Part shown: piece after piece, positions 24,731 through 33,432 of the stretch
Numbering within the stretch: position 1 is the stretch's first letter
How the letters are laid out: each line of letters starts with the position of its first letter
Origin: an uncultured Oscillospiraceae bacterium
Lineage (GTDB): Bacteria > Bacillota > Clostridia > Oscillospirales > Oscillospiraceae
Direction of reading: 5' to 3'
DNA: 40,259 nt
Assembly (NCBI GenBank): GCA_947632155.1
Contig: CANROF010000022.1
Coordinates: 1 to 40,259, forward strand
Made by a program: the position numbers and the translations under genes
Notes under the pieces: generated by a model
What the model saw: only the letters and a program-made list of their open reading frames with translations
Told to the model about the DNA's origin: nothing
Database searches by the model: none

Positions 24731-26222
24731 CCGTATCCCCCCTCAAGGCGACGATCTTGTCCCACCTGACGCCCGCAAGGTCCAGGTGGCTGACGGCCAG
24801 CACCGCGCCGCCGTATTCCCCGATGAGACGCCCCAGATACCGGAGCGCCGGCGCGTCCAGGTGGTTGGCCGGCTCGTCCAGCACCAGTAGCTCCGCCGGC
24901 GCGGCGAAGGCCGCCGCCAGGTAGAATTTCTTCCGCTGTCCCATGGAGAGCTCCGAGAGCGGCACACGAAGCTCCCCGGGCCCCAGGGAGAAGCCCGCCA
25001 AAAGCTCCCACATCCTTTCCATATCCGCCGCGCCCTCGCATGCCAGGTCCTCCATGAGCTCCCGGCCCGTCAGCGTCAGCGCGGCCTCCTCCTGGGAGGC
25101 GAAAGCGATTTTTGCGTTAGCCTTCCTGACCTCGCCGCCGTCGGCGGGCAGGAGGCCCAGCAGTATTTTCAAAAGCGTGGATTTCCCGGAGCCGTTGGGG
25201 CCGGCGACCAGCACCCGCTCCCCGGGCGCCACGGCCACGGACACGCCGTCCAGCACCGTCCTGCCGTCAAAGCTCTTACGGATGTTTAAGGCGGACAGGA
25301 GAGGGCCCGTACCGGGCTGAACGCGGGGCGGCTCCACGGGCTCCAAGTGGGCCCTGGCGGCCTTGAACTCGAAAAGCTTCTGGCCGGCGCCCAGGAGCTT
25401 TTCGAGGCTTCCGAAGAGATACCCGCTCAGGACGATGAGCACCGGCGTGTCCGCCACGGTGAGGCGGCCGCAGAGGATGAATACGCCCATGAGGAGGAAG
25501 CTTCCGTACCGGAGGATCCCGTCCACCAGCTCGTAGACCACCGTCTCCGCCGTCCCGGTCCGCTCCGCCCGGACGCCCGCCCGCACCATCCCGTCGGTGA
25601 CGGCGTCCAGCTTTTTAAGGAACCACGCCTCCCGGCCGAAGGCCTTGAGGGTACCGAGGCCCTCCCGGCCCTCGATGAGCCGGCCGTCGTAATTTTCCTC
25701 GGCGCTGTGGCTCTGCTCGTAGACGGCCTTGGCCCATTTTTCATAGACCACCGTCGGCACGAGCTGCAAAAGGCTCATGGCCAGCAGCAGCAGTCCCAGG
25801 GGCACGCTGGCACGGCACAGCAGGACCGCGGAGCCCGCCATGGTGCACAGCCCCTCCGCCGCCTCCGGCAGGGCCTCCTGCCAGAGGGCCGCCGCGGCGT
25901 CCAGGTCGTTGGAGAGCCGCACGTCCAGCTCCCCGGCGGTGTCCACGTCCAGGCGCCGGCGGATGACGCGGCGGTACAGCTCCTCCCGGAAGGCCTGCCT
26001 CTCCCGGCGCAGCGTCCCGCCCAGGGCCCGGCGGAAAAGGTAAACGGCGGGAAGCCCCAGGGCCAGCACCGCCGCCAGGCGCGCAAACTGCCCCGTCACG
26101 CCGCCCCCGGCCATCGCCAGGTCCAGAAGCCCTGAGGTAAGGCTGCCGCAGGCAATGGCGAACGCGAAAAGGAGCAGGTGGCAGGCCGTGCCCAGGGCGG
26201 CGGAAAGTCTGAAATATCTCAT
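24714..26222 (-). CDS. ABC exporter half-transporter, first subunit
   Basis: A 502-residue half-transporter. The ATG at 26222 is chosen because a GGGAGGGG site lies just upstream on the minus strand; a longer in-frame start adds 19 residues without a ribosome binding site and would cover the promoter. The membrane domain spans about residues 5-290, beginning MRYFRLSAALGTACHLLLFA. The ATPase has Walker A GPNGSGKST (K347), signature LSMGQRKKF (degenerate LSGGQ), Walker B LLVLDEPANHLD and the switch histidine in VSHLD. It is the first gene of the ABC pair and is divergent from an XRE regulator across 159 bases, which suggests that the regulator controls it. The substrate is unknown. Confidence 0.9.
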   Translation of the reverse strand: MRYFRLSAALGTACHLLLFAFAIACGSLTSGLLDLAMAGGGVTGQFARLAAVLALGLPAVYLFRRALGGTLRRERQAFREELYRRVIRRRLDVDTAGELDVRLSNDLDAAAALWQEALPEAAEGLCTMAGSAVLLCRASVPLGLLLLAMSLLQLVPTVVYEKWAKAVYEQSHSAEENYDGRLIEGREGLGTLKAFGREAWFLKKLDAVTDGMVRAGVRAERTGTAETVVYELVDGILRYGSFLLMGVFILCGRLTVADTPVLIVLSGYLFGSLEKLLGAGQKLFEFKAARAHLEPVEPPRVQPGTGPLLSALNIRKSFDGRTVLDGVSVAVAPGERVLVAGPNGSGKSTLLKILLGLLPADGGEVRKANAKIAFASQEEAALTLTGRELMEDLACEGAADMERMWELLAGFSLGPGELRVPLSELSMGQRKKFYLAAAFAAPAELLVLDEPANHLDAPALRYLGRLIGEYGGAVLAVSHLDLAGVRWDKIVALRGDTDENHG

Positions 26223-26250
26223 AGTCCCCTCCCGTGATCGTGATGTACCC

Positions 26251-26279
26251 ATCATATCCCGGCGGGCGGGCCGGGTCAA
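26251..26279 (-). promoter_or_regulatory. Promoter of the ABC transporter pair
   Basis: Reading leftward: -35 TTGACC (complement of 26274-26279), 17 bases, -10 TATGAT (complement of 26251-26256). It is about 29 bases before the start codon. The spacer is unusually GC-rich. Confidence 0.7.
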
Positions 26280-26293
26280 TAGAGGCGATGTTG

Positions 26294-26325
26294 AGGATGA
26301 TTCAACGGCCGTTAGAATAATTCAA
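26294..26325. promoter_or_regulatory. Candidate operator: 12-bp direct repeats 20 bp apart
   Basis: AGGATGATTCAA (26294-26305) and AGAATAATTCAA (26314-26325) match at 10 of 12 positions with a 20-bp period, about two helical turns. They lie between the divergent ABC and regulator promoters. The XRE regulator is the obvious candidate ligand, by inference. Confidence 0.45.
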
Positions 26326-26327
26326 GG

Positions 26328-26355
26328 TTGATTTTTGCCGCCCTTGTGGTATTCT
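26328..26355 (+). promoter_or_regulatory. Promoter of the XRE regulator
   Basis: TTGATT (26328-26333), 16 bases, TATTCT (26350-26355) with an extended -10 TGG. It lies 26 bases before the ATG and directly after the candidate direct-repeat operator. Confidence 0.55.
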
Positions 26356-26381
26356 TTTAGGGAGAGGGGGCGGGAGCGTTG

Positions 26382-27173
26382 ATGGATCTGGGCGGAAAGA
26401 TACGCAAGCTTCGAAAGCGCAGGAACATCACCCAGGAGGTGCTGGCACGGGCCATGGGCGTCAGCTTTCAGGCGGTGAGCAAGTGGGAGACGGGCGCGGC
26501 GATGCCGGACCTCACCATGATACCGGCCCTGGCGTCCTTTTTCGGCGTGTCCACCGACGAGCTTTTGGACTACAACAAGTACGAAAACGACAGGGTCCGG
26601 GAGGAGATCGTCACCCGGGCCGCCGAGATCCGGGCGGAGCGCCCGGCGGAGGCGGAGAAGATCCTGCGGGAGGGCCTTCGGAAATTCCCGGGGGACGACA
26701 TACTCCTGAACAATCTCCTCTACACCCTGGACCCGGAGAGCCAGGGGGAGGAGATGGAGGACATCTGCAAGGCCCTCATGGAGTCCGCCTCCTGCGACGA
26801 CGTGCGCTTTGACGCCGCCCGGATCCTGGCGGAGCTCTACGCCGGCCGGGGAGAGACGGCGATGTGCGAGGCGACGCTGGAGCGGATACCGGAGATTTAT
26901 TTTACAAAGCTGGAGCTAATGGCGGAGCTCCTTCGGGGGGAGAAGGCGCTGGATGCCGCCGCGGACCAGTTCGGCATCAGCCTCTGCTCCGCCGTCCAGA
27001 TGGCGGCCGTCATGTACCGGCGCCTTCAGGAGGCGGGGGACGCCCAGGGGGCGGAGAGCTGGAGAAGGACTGCCCGGGGGCTTGCGCGGGTCCCGCGATG
27101 CGAGAGGCCCCGCGGGGTGGGCGAGGGCTGGCTCGAAAGGCTCGACGATGCCGCCGGGCCCCTTCCGGACTGA
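26382..27173 (+). CDS. XRE-family transcriptional regulator with C-terminal helical (TPR-like) region
   Basis: A 263-residue protein. Residues 5-60 are a Cro/C1-type helix-turn-helix (KIRKLRKRRNITQEVLARAM, FQAVSKWETG, TDELLDYN). The rest is predicted all-helical with TPR-like phrases (AEKILREGLRKFPGDDILLN) and probably senses a ligand or protein. ATG 26382 follows GGGAG; a TTG at 26379 would add only one residue. Such regulators often sit beside exporter operons and control them. Here it is divergent from the ABC pair, which fits a local regulator role by inference. The ligand is unknown. Confidence 0.88.
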   Translation: MDLGGKIRKLRKRRNITQEVLARAMGVSFQAVSKWETGAAMPDLTMIPALASFFGVSTDELLDYNKYENDRVREEIVTRAAEIRAERPAEAEKILREGLRKFPGDDILLNNLLYTLDPESQGEEMEDICKALMESASCDDVRFDAARILAELYAGRGETAMCEATLERIPEIYFTKLELMAELLRGEKALDAAADQFGISLCSAVQMAAVMYRRLQEAGDAQGAESWRRTARGLARVPRCERPRGVGEGWLERLDDAAGPLPD

Positions 27174-27203
27174 TATTTTAATGAAATTTTTCCTGCATAC
27201 CGC

Positions 27204-27232
27204 TTGAAATATCGGCGCTTCATTGATATAAT
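27204..27232 (+). promoter_or_regulatory. Strong promoter of ppdK
   Basis: TTGAAA (27204-27209), 17 bases, a perfect TATAAT (27227-27232) with extended -10 TGA. The leader would be about 55 bases. Confidence 0.8.
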
Positions 27233-27294
27233 AGTAGCCGGTTTTTTGTGAGACAAAAAATTAAAAATTTTAAATACGAGGAAGGATAACACAA

Positions 27295-29937
<2,643 letters not shown>

Positions 29938-29941
29938 GCCC

Positions 29942-30058
29942 GTAGTCATCTACGAGCACACCTTCACCAAAGAGGAAGCCAAGGCATTTTTATACGCGGA
30001 GTCTACCAAGCACCGGATCCAGGGCTGGAAGGACTTCACAATGAAGGTTCTCATATAG
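29942..30058 (+). pseudogene. Short protein-coding remnant downstream of ppdK
   Basis: An open frame of 38 codons ending in TAG has no start codon or ribosome binding site. Its translation looks like real protein rather than random sequence (VVIYEHTFTKEEAKAFLYAE, then HRIQGWKDFTMKVLI). It begins five bases after the ppdK stop in a different frame and runs up to the terminator. It is most likely the 3' end of a gene whose 5' part was lost. I do not recognise the family. It could also be untranslated leader by chance. Confidence 0.4.
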
Positions 30059-30062
30059 CAAG

Positions 30063-30095
30063 AAAAGGACTACGGTTTTTCCGTAGTCCTTTTTT
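30063..30095 (+). terminator. Rho-independent terminator of ppdK
   Basis: A 13-bp perfect stem AAAAGGACTACGG (30063-30075) with its complement (30081-30093), a T5 loop and six T residues (30090-30095). The A tract on the left makes it potentially active on both strands. Confidence 0.93.
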
Positions 30096-30356
30096 CCCCG
30101 TTTCGACCTGCTTTTTGCTAAAAGCTTTGCGAAAATCAAAATGCTGTTTGCGGAAATTTATACTAATCCCTGATCAAAATCTCAAATTCGCGGTGGTCTT
30201 TTTCACGCCATACTTCGTCAGACGGCTTGACAATACATACAGTATTTTCTGCGCCGTCTTCCTCGCCTGACGCAAAAAATTCTCGCCGCTCGGTTGGCGT
30301 TTTTAATCAGGGATTAGTATGAGACATTGAATCTCTCTCTTCTCTCAAAATACATA

Positions 30357-30385
30357 TTGATATTTACTCAAAATTCTGCTATAAT
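30357..30385 (+). promoter_or_regulatory. Promoter of the toxin-antitoxin operon
   Basis: TTGATA (30357-30362), 17 bases, perfect TATAAT (30380-30385). The ATG is 24 bases further on, so the leader is very short. Confidence 0.75.
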
Positions 30386-30408
30386 CTTTCTGCGAGGAGG
30401 TGGCTGCT

Positions 30409-30684
30409 ATGCCTATGATTCGGCCTATATCTGATTTGAGAAACAACGCGAATGAGATATCCGACTTCTGCCATCAGACCCGTGAGCCGGTGTTCATCAC
30501 ACGGAACGGCTCCGGGGATATGGTGGTGCTCAGCACTGAGGAGTTTGAGCGCCGGTCCGCGCTCCTTGAGCTGTACGGCAAGCTCGCCGTGGCCGAGCAG
30601 GAGATAGCGGACGGCGCCAAGGGGGAAGATTTTCAGACGGTGGCCCGTCAGCTTCGGGAGCGTGTCCATGGAACGGGAATATAA
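30409..30684 (+). CDS. Phd/YefM-family antitoxin
   Basis: A 91-residue antitoxin. The N-terminal DNA-binding fold is MPMIRPISDLRNNANEISDF, followed by EPVFITRNGSGDMVVLSTEE, the typical Phd/YefM pattern. The C-terminal half is charged and probably wraps the toxin. ATG 30409 is preferred because GAGGAGG at 30394-30400 is eight bases upstream; a GTG at 30400 would overlap that site. It overlaps the toxin gene by 17 bases. Such antitoxins usually repress their own promoter together with the toxin. Confidence 0.9.
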   Translation: MPMIRPISDLRNNANEISDFCHQTREPVFITRNGSGDMVVLSTEEFERRSALLELYGKLAVAEQEIADGAKGEDFQTVARQLRERVHGTGI

Positions 30685-30973
30685 GGTGGTCATATATCCC
30701 GCCGCCAAGCAGGATTTACTCAGTATCATCGACTACCTGAACACCCTATCCCCGCAGGCCGCGCTGAGATATTACGACCTGCTCACGGAAGAAATCGCGA
30801 GCCTCGCCACGATGCCGGAGCGCTGTCCGCGCGCCCGCGATCTGGCCCTCTCCGCCCATGGGTATCGGGTGCTTGTGGTGGAGAAGTATCTGGTCTTCTA
30901 TAAGGTAGTGGACAACACCGTGCAGATTCATCGGATTCTTTACGGAAAACGAAATTATAAGGCACTGTTATAA
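30668..30973 (+). CDS. RelE/ParE-family toxin
   Basis: A 101-residue toxin with the RelE/ParE pattern: YKVVIYPAAKQDLLSIIDYL at the start, a central ALRYYDLLTEEIASLATMPE, and the beta-strand end YRVLVVEKYLVFYKVVDN followed by RILYGKRNY. ATG 30668 follows GGGAG (30656-30660); a GTG at 30662 is too close to it. Whether it cleaves mRNA on the ribosome (RelE-like) or poisons gyrase (ParE-like) cannot be told. The coupled overlap with the Phd/YefM antitoxin and a terminator directly after it show a complete two-gene module. Confidence 0.9.
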   Translation: MEREYKVVIYPAAKQDLLSIIDYLNTLSPQAALRYYDLLTEEIASLATMPERCPRARDLALSAHGYRVLVVEKYLVFYKVVDNTVQIHRILYGKRNYKALL

Positions 30974-31011
30974 AGCCGGGAGGAAGCTCAAGGGCTCCCT
31001 CCTGGCTTTTT
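30974..31011 (+). terminator. Terminator of the toxin-antitoxin operon
   Basis: A 10-bp arm AGCCGGGAGG (30974-30983) pairs with CCTCCTGGCT (30998-31007) with one G/T pair, and the inner bases pair further. T residues run 31007-31011. It starts right after the toxin stop. Confidence 0.8.
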
Positions 31012-31105
31012 GCTGTCAGACCGCCTAACATTTTGCGGATTTGCGGTAAAACCGGCTAAAGCATTTTGAGATTTTGATCAGGGATTAGTATAAATCAATA
31101 TTTTC

Positions 31106-31159
31106 GGGGCTGCGAAAAATCACGTCTCAGCCGACGTGTTTTTTCACAGCCCCTTTTTT
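31106..31159 (+). terminator. Long terminator-like hairpin with no obvious client gene
   Basis: GGGGCTG (31106-31112) pairs with CAGCCCC (31147-31153). The inner A-rich and T-rich strands pair too, as do CACGTC and GACGTG, and six T residues follow. It lies just outside the right inverted repeat, 100 bases after the toxin-antitoxin terminator. The gene it once served may be lost. Confidence 0.7.
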
Positions 31160-31207
31160 GCGATGAAAAATTACGCCGCACATTGAATTTTCACCGCCCG
31201 ACTTCCG

Positions 31208-31714
31208 TCAAACGCACTTTGGGTCGATCAAAATGACCTCACGGCCGGTTTTTCGCGCGTAACGGACGGAGGAGGCCGCGCCGCTGCGGGCCGCGTCGCG
31301 GCACACGGCCAAAAGCAGCTGAGAGCGGTCTATCATCCACCGGTTGCGGAGAAGATAGCAGTTTTTCACCGCCGCGCGGTTTACGTATATGACAGAATCC
31401 GCCTCGGACAGGATAGATTTATATAACCTCGCTCCGTCCTCGCGGTAATTTTCCGCCTGGCCGAGACAAGGCAGGATACAGTGGAGCTTTACAGCCGCGT
31501 TCACGGCGCGAAGCTGAAGCACCGCGGCGGCAAACCACAGGTCCGGCCCCTCCGCCATGCCGGTGAGAAAATCGGTAAATCCGCGCTGCGAAAGCGCCTG
31601 GACCTGTGTTCTGATTTCCTCCTTCAGCCTCACGCACCGCGCATCCCCCTCGTCATAGCCCCAGGGCAGCCTTCGAGGCCGGTGCCCCGTAAAGGCGCAG
31701 GCTTTCCGCCGCAT
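31208..31714 (-). CDS. SLOG-family protein (DUF1273/YpsA-like)
   Basis: A 168-residue protein. It begins MRRKACAFTGHRPRRLPWG, the hallmark of DUF1273/SLOG proteins, and has FLTGMAEGPDLWFAAAVL and the later KNCYLLRNRWMIDRSQLLLA. SLOG is a Rossmann-like fold related to DprA and LOG proteins, thought to bind nucleotide-derived ligands. The start at 31714 is chosen because GGAGGTGA lies just upstream on the minus strand; an in-frame codon 12 residues further upstream lacks this. It is divergent from a small XRE regulator with a strong dyad between them. The cellular role is unknown; links to stress or phage defence are proposed for some SLOG families. Confidence 0.85.
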   Translation of the reverse strand: MRRKACAFTGHRPRRLPWGYDEGDARCVRLKEEIRTQVQALSQRGFTDFLTGMAEGPDLWFAAAVLQLRAVNAAVKLHCILPCLGQAENYREDGARLYKSILSEADSVIYVNRAAVKNCYLLRNRWMIDRSQLLLAVCRDAARSGAASSVRYARKTGREVILIDPKCV

Positions 31715-31743
31715 AGTCGTCACCTCCACCAACAGAAAAAAGT

Positions 31744-31772
31744 ATAACATAAATTTTTTATGAGGTCAACTG
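31744..31772 (-). promoter_or_regulatory. Promoter of the SLOG gene
   Basis: Reading leftward: -35 TTGACC, 17 bases, -10 TATACT with extended -10 TGT, then about 30 bases to the ATG. The -35 lies within the dyad at 31755-31784, so binding of a protein there should block transcription. Confidence 0.75.
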
Positions 31773-31784
31773 ACCTCATAAAAA
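31755..31784. promoter_or_regulatory. Perfect 14-bp-arm dyad, likely operator of the SLOG/XRE pair
   Basis: TTTTTATGAGGTCA and its exact complement are separated by AC. The dyad overlaps the SLOG promoter and lies upstream of the XRE gene. A second dyad, ATTGCTA-TCA-TAGCAAT, is at 31794-31810, just before the XRE ribosome binding site. Control by the neighbouring XRE protein is inferred. Confidence 0.7.
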
Positions 31785-31824
31785 TGTCCGCTTATTGCTA
31801 TCATAGCAATGAGGGGGCAGGGTG

Positions 31825-32052
31825 ATGGTGGACGCTTTTTTGATCGGCAGGGTCATCCGCGATTTTCGTGAATCGAAAAAGATGTCTCAGGAAGTCCTCA
31901 GCGGGCTTGCGGGTCTTGACAGGACGCACTACAGCAAAATCGAACGCGGGCTCAGAAGTCCGACAGTGGATACGATTTTTAAAATCGCCCATGCCCTGGA
32001 CGTCCCGCCGCATGAGATCATCATTGCAATAGAAAAGGCGTTGGGGGAATGA
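31825..32052 (+). CDS. Small XRE-family regulator, helix-turn-helix only
   Basis: A 75-residue protein that is almost only a Cro/C1-type helix-turn-helix: IGRVIRDFRESKKMSQEVLS, then GLDRTHYSKIERGLRSPTVD and TIFKIAHALDVPPHEII. ATG 31825 is seven bases after AGGGGG (31812-31817); a GTG at 31822 adds one residue. It is divergent from the SLOG gene and has two perfect dyads upstream, so it probably regulates itself and the SLOG gene. The 3' end of the gene forms the left arm of its terminator. Confidence 0.88.
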   Translation: MVDAFLIGRVIRDFRESKKMSQEVLSGLAGLDRTHYSKIERGLRSPTVDTIFKIAHALDVPPHEIIIAIEKALGE

Positions 32053-32068
32053 ATCCAACGCCTTTTTT
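32033..32068 (+). terminator. Terminator overlapping the end of the small XRE gene
   Basis: AAAAGGCGTTGG (32033-32044) pairs with CCAACGCC plus T residues (32055-32068). The left arm lies inside the coding sequence; the stop codon is in the loop. Confidence 0.88.
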
Positions 32069-32149
32069 CTTTTGAGAATGAGCTGTCCCCCGCGAAGCTG
32101 TCCACCGGAAGCCCAAAAACGCAAAAAAGAGTGGTAGGGCGGGGAGAAG

Positions 32150-32276
32150 TATGCTATAATATCCGCAGAGCGGATATTATATTTGATTTAACGCCGTTTT
32201 TCTCCCCGGCTTCGCCGGGAACCGAAAAACATGGCGAATATACCACCCCCGCTTTGCGGGTATGCTATAATATCCG
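32150..32276 (+). promoter_or_regulatory. Duplicated promoter segment with dyad and hairpins before the Mbeg1-like gene
   Basis: The 16-mer TATGCTATAATATCCG occurs at 32150-32165 and 32261-32276. Each copy holds a consensus extended -10 (TGCTATAAT); no good -35 is seen. The first copy is also the left half of a perfect dyad (ATAATATCCGC-AGA-GCGGATATTAT, 32156-32180). Between the copies is a long imperfect hairpin (about 32192-32236). The second copy lies 22 bases before the ATG and is probably the working promoter. Confidence 0.5.
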
Positions 32277-32298
32277 TATCCTTTTGGAGGTGTGGGGA

Positions 32299-33432
32299 AT
32301 GTCGGGAATCTTGGATTATATCGCCTGGCGGGGGGACATACCCATTGCGTATGACGGGCTTTGCGAGGCGGACGGGGCGGTGCTGGCGCGGTTTTCGTAT
32401 ATACCCTTTGAGTATTTCCGGGACCCGCCGGAGGGCTTCGTCTCCGTGGCGGAGCTGGCCGGGGAGGCGCTCTCCGACGGGAGGCTGGAGCGGGAGGAGC
32501 GCTGGAAGCTCCGGGACCGGGAGCTTTTAGAGGCCATGGCGGAAAGCCGCCGGTTCGGCGGCCTCGAGGCGGGGCGGTTCGTCAGCCGCTTTGACGAAAA
32601 GCTCCAGACCCAGTTTTCCGCCATAACGGTGCGGCTTGCGCCGGAGCGGTATTTTCTGGCCTTCCGGGGCACGGACAACACCATCGTGGGGTGGAAAGAG
32701 GACCTGAACATGTCCTACCTCTGTCCCATACCGAGCCAGCGGTCCGCCGTGGAGTACGCCGAGGCCGCGGCGGGGGCGCTGCCGGGGCAGCTCATCCTGG
32801 GCGGGCACTCCAAGGGCGGGAATCTGGCGGTCTACGCCGGGGCCTTCTGCGGGGAGGCGGCGCAGGAGCGGATCGAGGCGGTTTTCAACTTCGACGGGCC
32901 GGGATTTTTCGACAATATCTTAGAGAGCCCCGGCTACCGGCGCGTGTGCCCGAAGATACGGACCTTTGTGCCCCAGTTTTCCGTGGTGGGGATGCTCCTG
33001 GGCCGGGACGAGGAGTCGAGGGTGGTCCACAGCACGGAAAACGGCCTTCACCAGCACGACATGTACTCCTGGGAGATTTTAGGCAGGCGCTTTGTGTACC
33101 TGGGCACCATCACCGGCGGCAGCAAATTCGTGGATTCCGCCCTGAAGGGCTGGATAGCCCAGATGACGCCGGAGCAGTTTGAGGCCTTCGCCGACGCCAT
33201 TTACACCGTGATGGCCGACACCAACGCCCGGACGCTCCACGAGATGCGGGAAAACTGGTTCGATTCGGCAAAAAGCTTCGTCCGCACCTTCACCGGCATG
33301 GACGAGGAGACTCGCCGGGCAGTGACGGAGTCCATAAAGCTGCTGGCCATAAACGCCGGGCATGAGGTAAAGGCCCTGGGACGCCGGGAGGGGACCGGCG
33401 AGAGAGGAGTTAAATATGGAGAATCGCATTAA
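32299..33432 (+). CDS. Mbeg1-like / DUF2974-type alpha/beta hydrolase
   Basis: A 377-residue protein of the lipase-like alpha/beta hydrolase group often annotated as DUF2974 or Mbeg1-like in Firmicutes. The nucleophile elbow is GGHSKGGNLAVYAG with S171. Upstream is LAFRGTDNTIVGWKEDLNM, typical of class 3 lipase-like proteins; downstream is VFNFDGPGF. No signal peptide is seen. ATG 32299 is preferred because GGAGGTG at 32286-32292 is six bases upstream; a longer frame from 32131 runs through the promoter repeats. The TAA overlaps the fucosidase start by 17 bases, so the two are co-translated. The substrate is unknown. Confidence 0.85.
   Translation: MSGILDYIAWRGDIPIAYDGLCEADGAVLARFSYIPFEYFRDPPEGFVSVAELAGEALSDGRLEREERWKLRDRELLEAMAESRRFGGLEAGRFVSRFDEKLQTQFSAITVRLAPERYFLAFRGTDNTIVGWKEDLNMSYLCPIPSQRSAVEYAEAAAGALPGQLILGGHSKGGNLAVYAGAFCGEAAQERIEAVFNFDGPGFFDNILESPGYRRVCPKIRTFVPQFSVVGMLLGRDEESRVVHSTENGLHQHDMYSWEILGRRFVYLGTITGGSKFVDSALKGWIAQMTPEQFEAFADAIYTVMADTNARTLHEMRENWFDSAKSFVRTFTGMDEETRRAVTESIKLLAINAGHEVKALGRREGTGERGVKYGESH

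Larger units (their letters stand above)
30156..31095. mobile_element. Inverted-repeat-bounded segment carrying a toxin-antitoxin pair
   Basis: A 31-bp sequence at 30156-30186 is repeated perfectly in inverted orientation at 31065-31095. The 878 bases between hold only the toxin-antitoxin genes, their promoter and terminator. A shorter inverted copy of the outer 15 bases occurs at 30306-30320, so the left 165 bases alone look like a small MITE. No transposase and no clear target-site duplication are seen. It may be two MITE copies flanking the genes, or a non-autonomous transposon with the pair as cargo. Confidence 0.55.
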
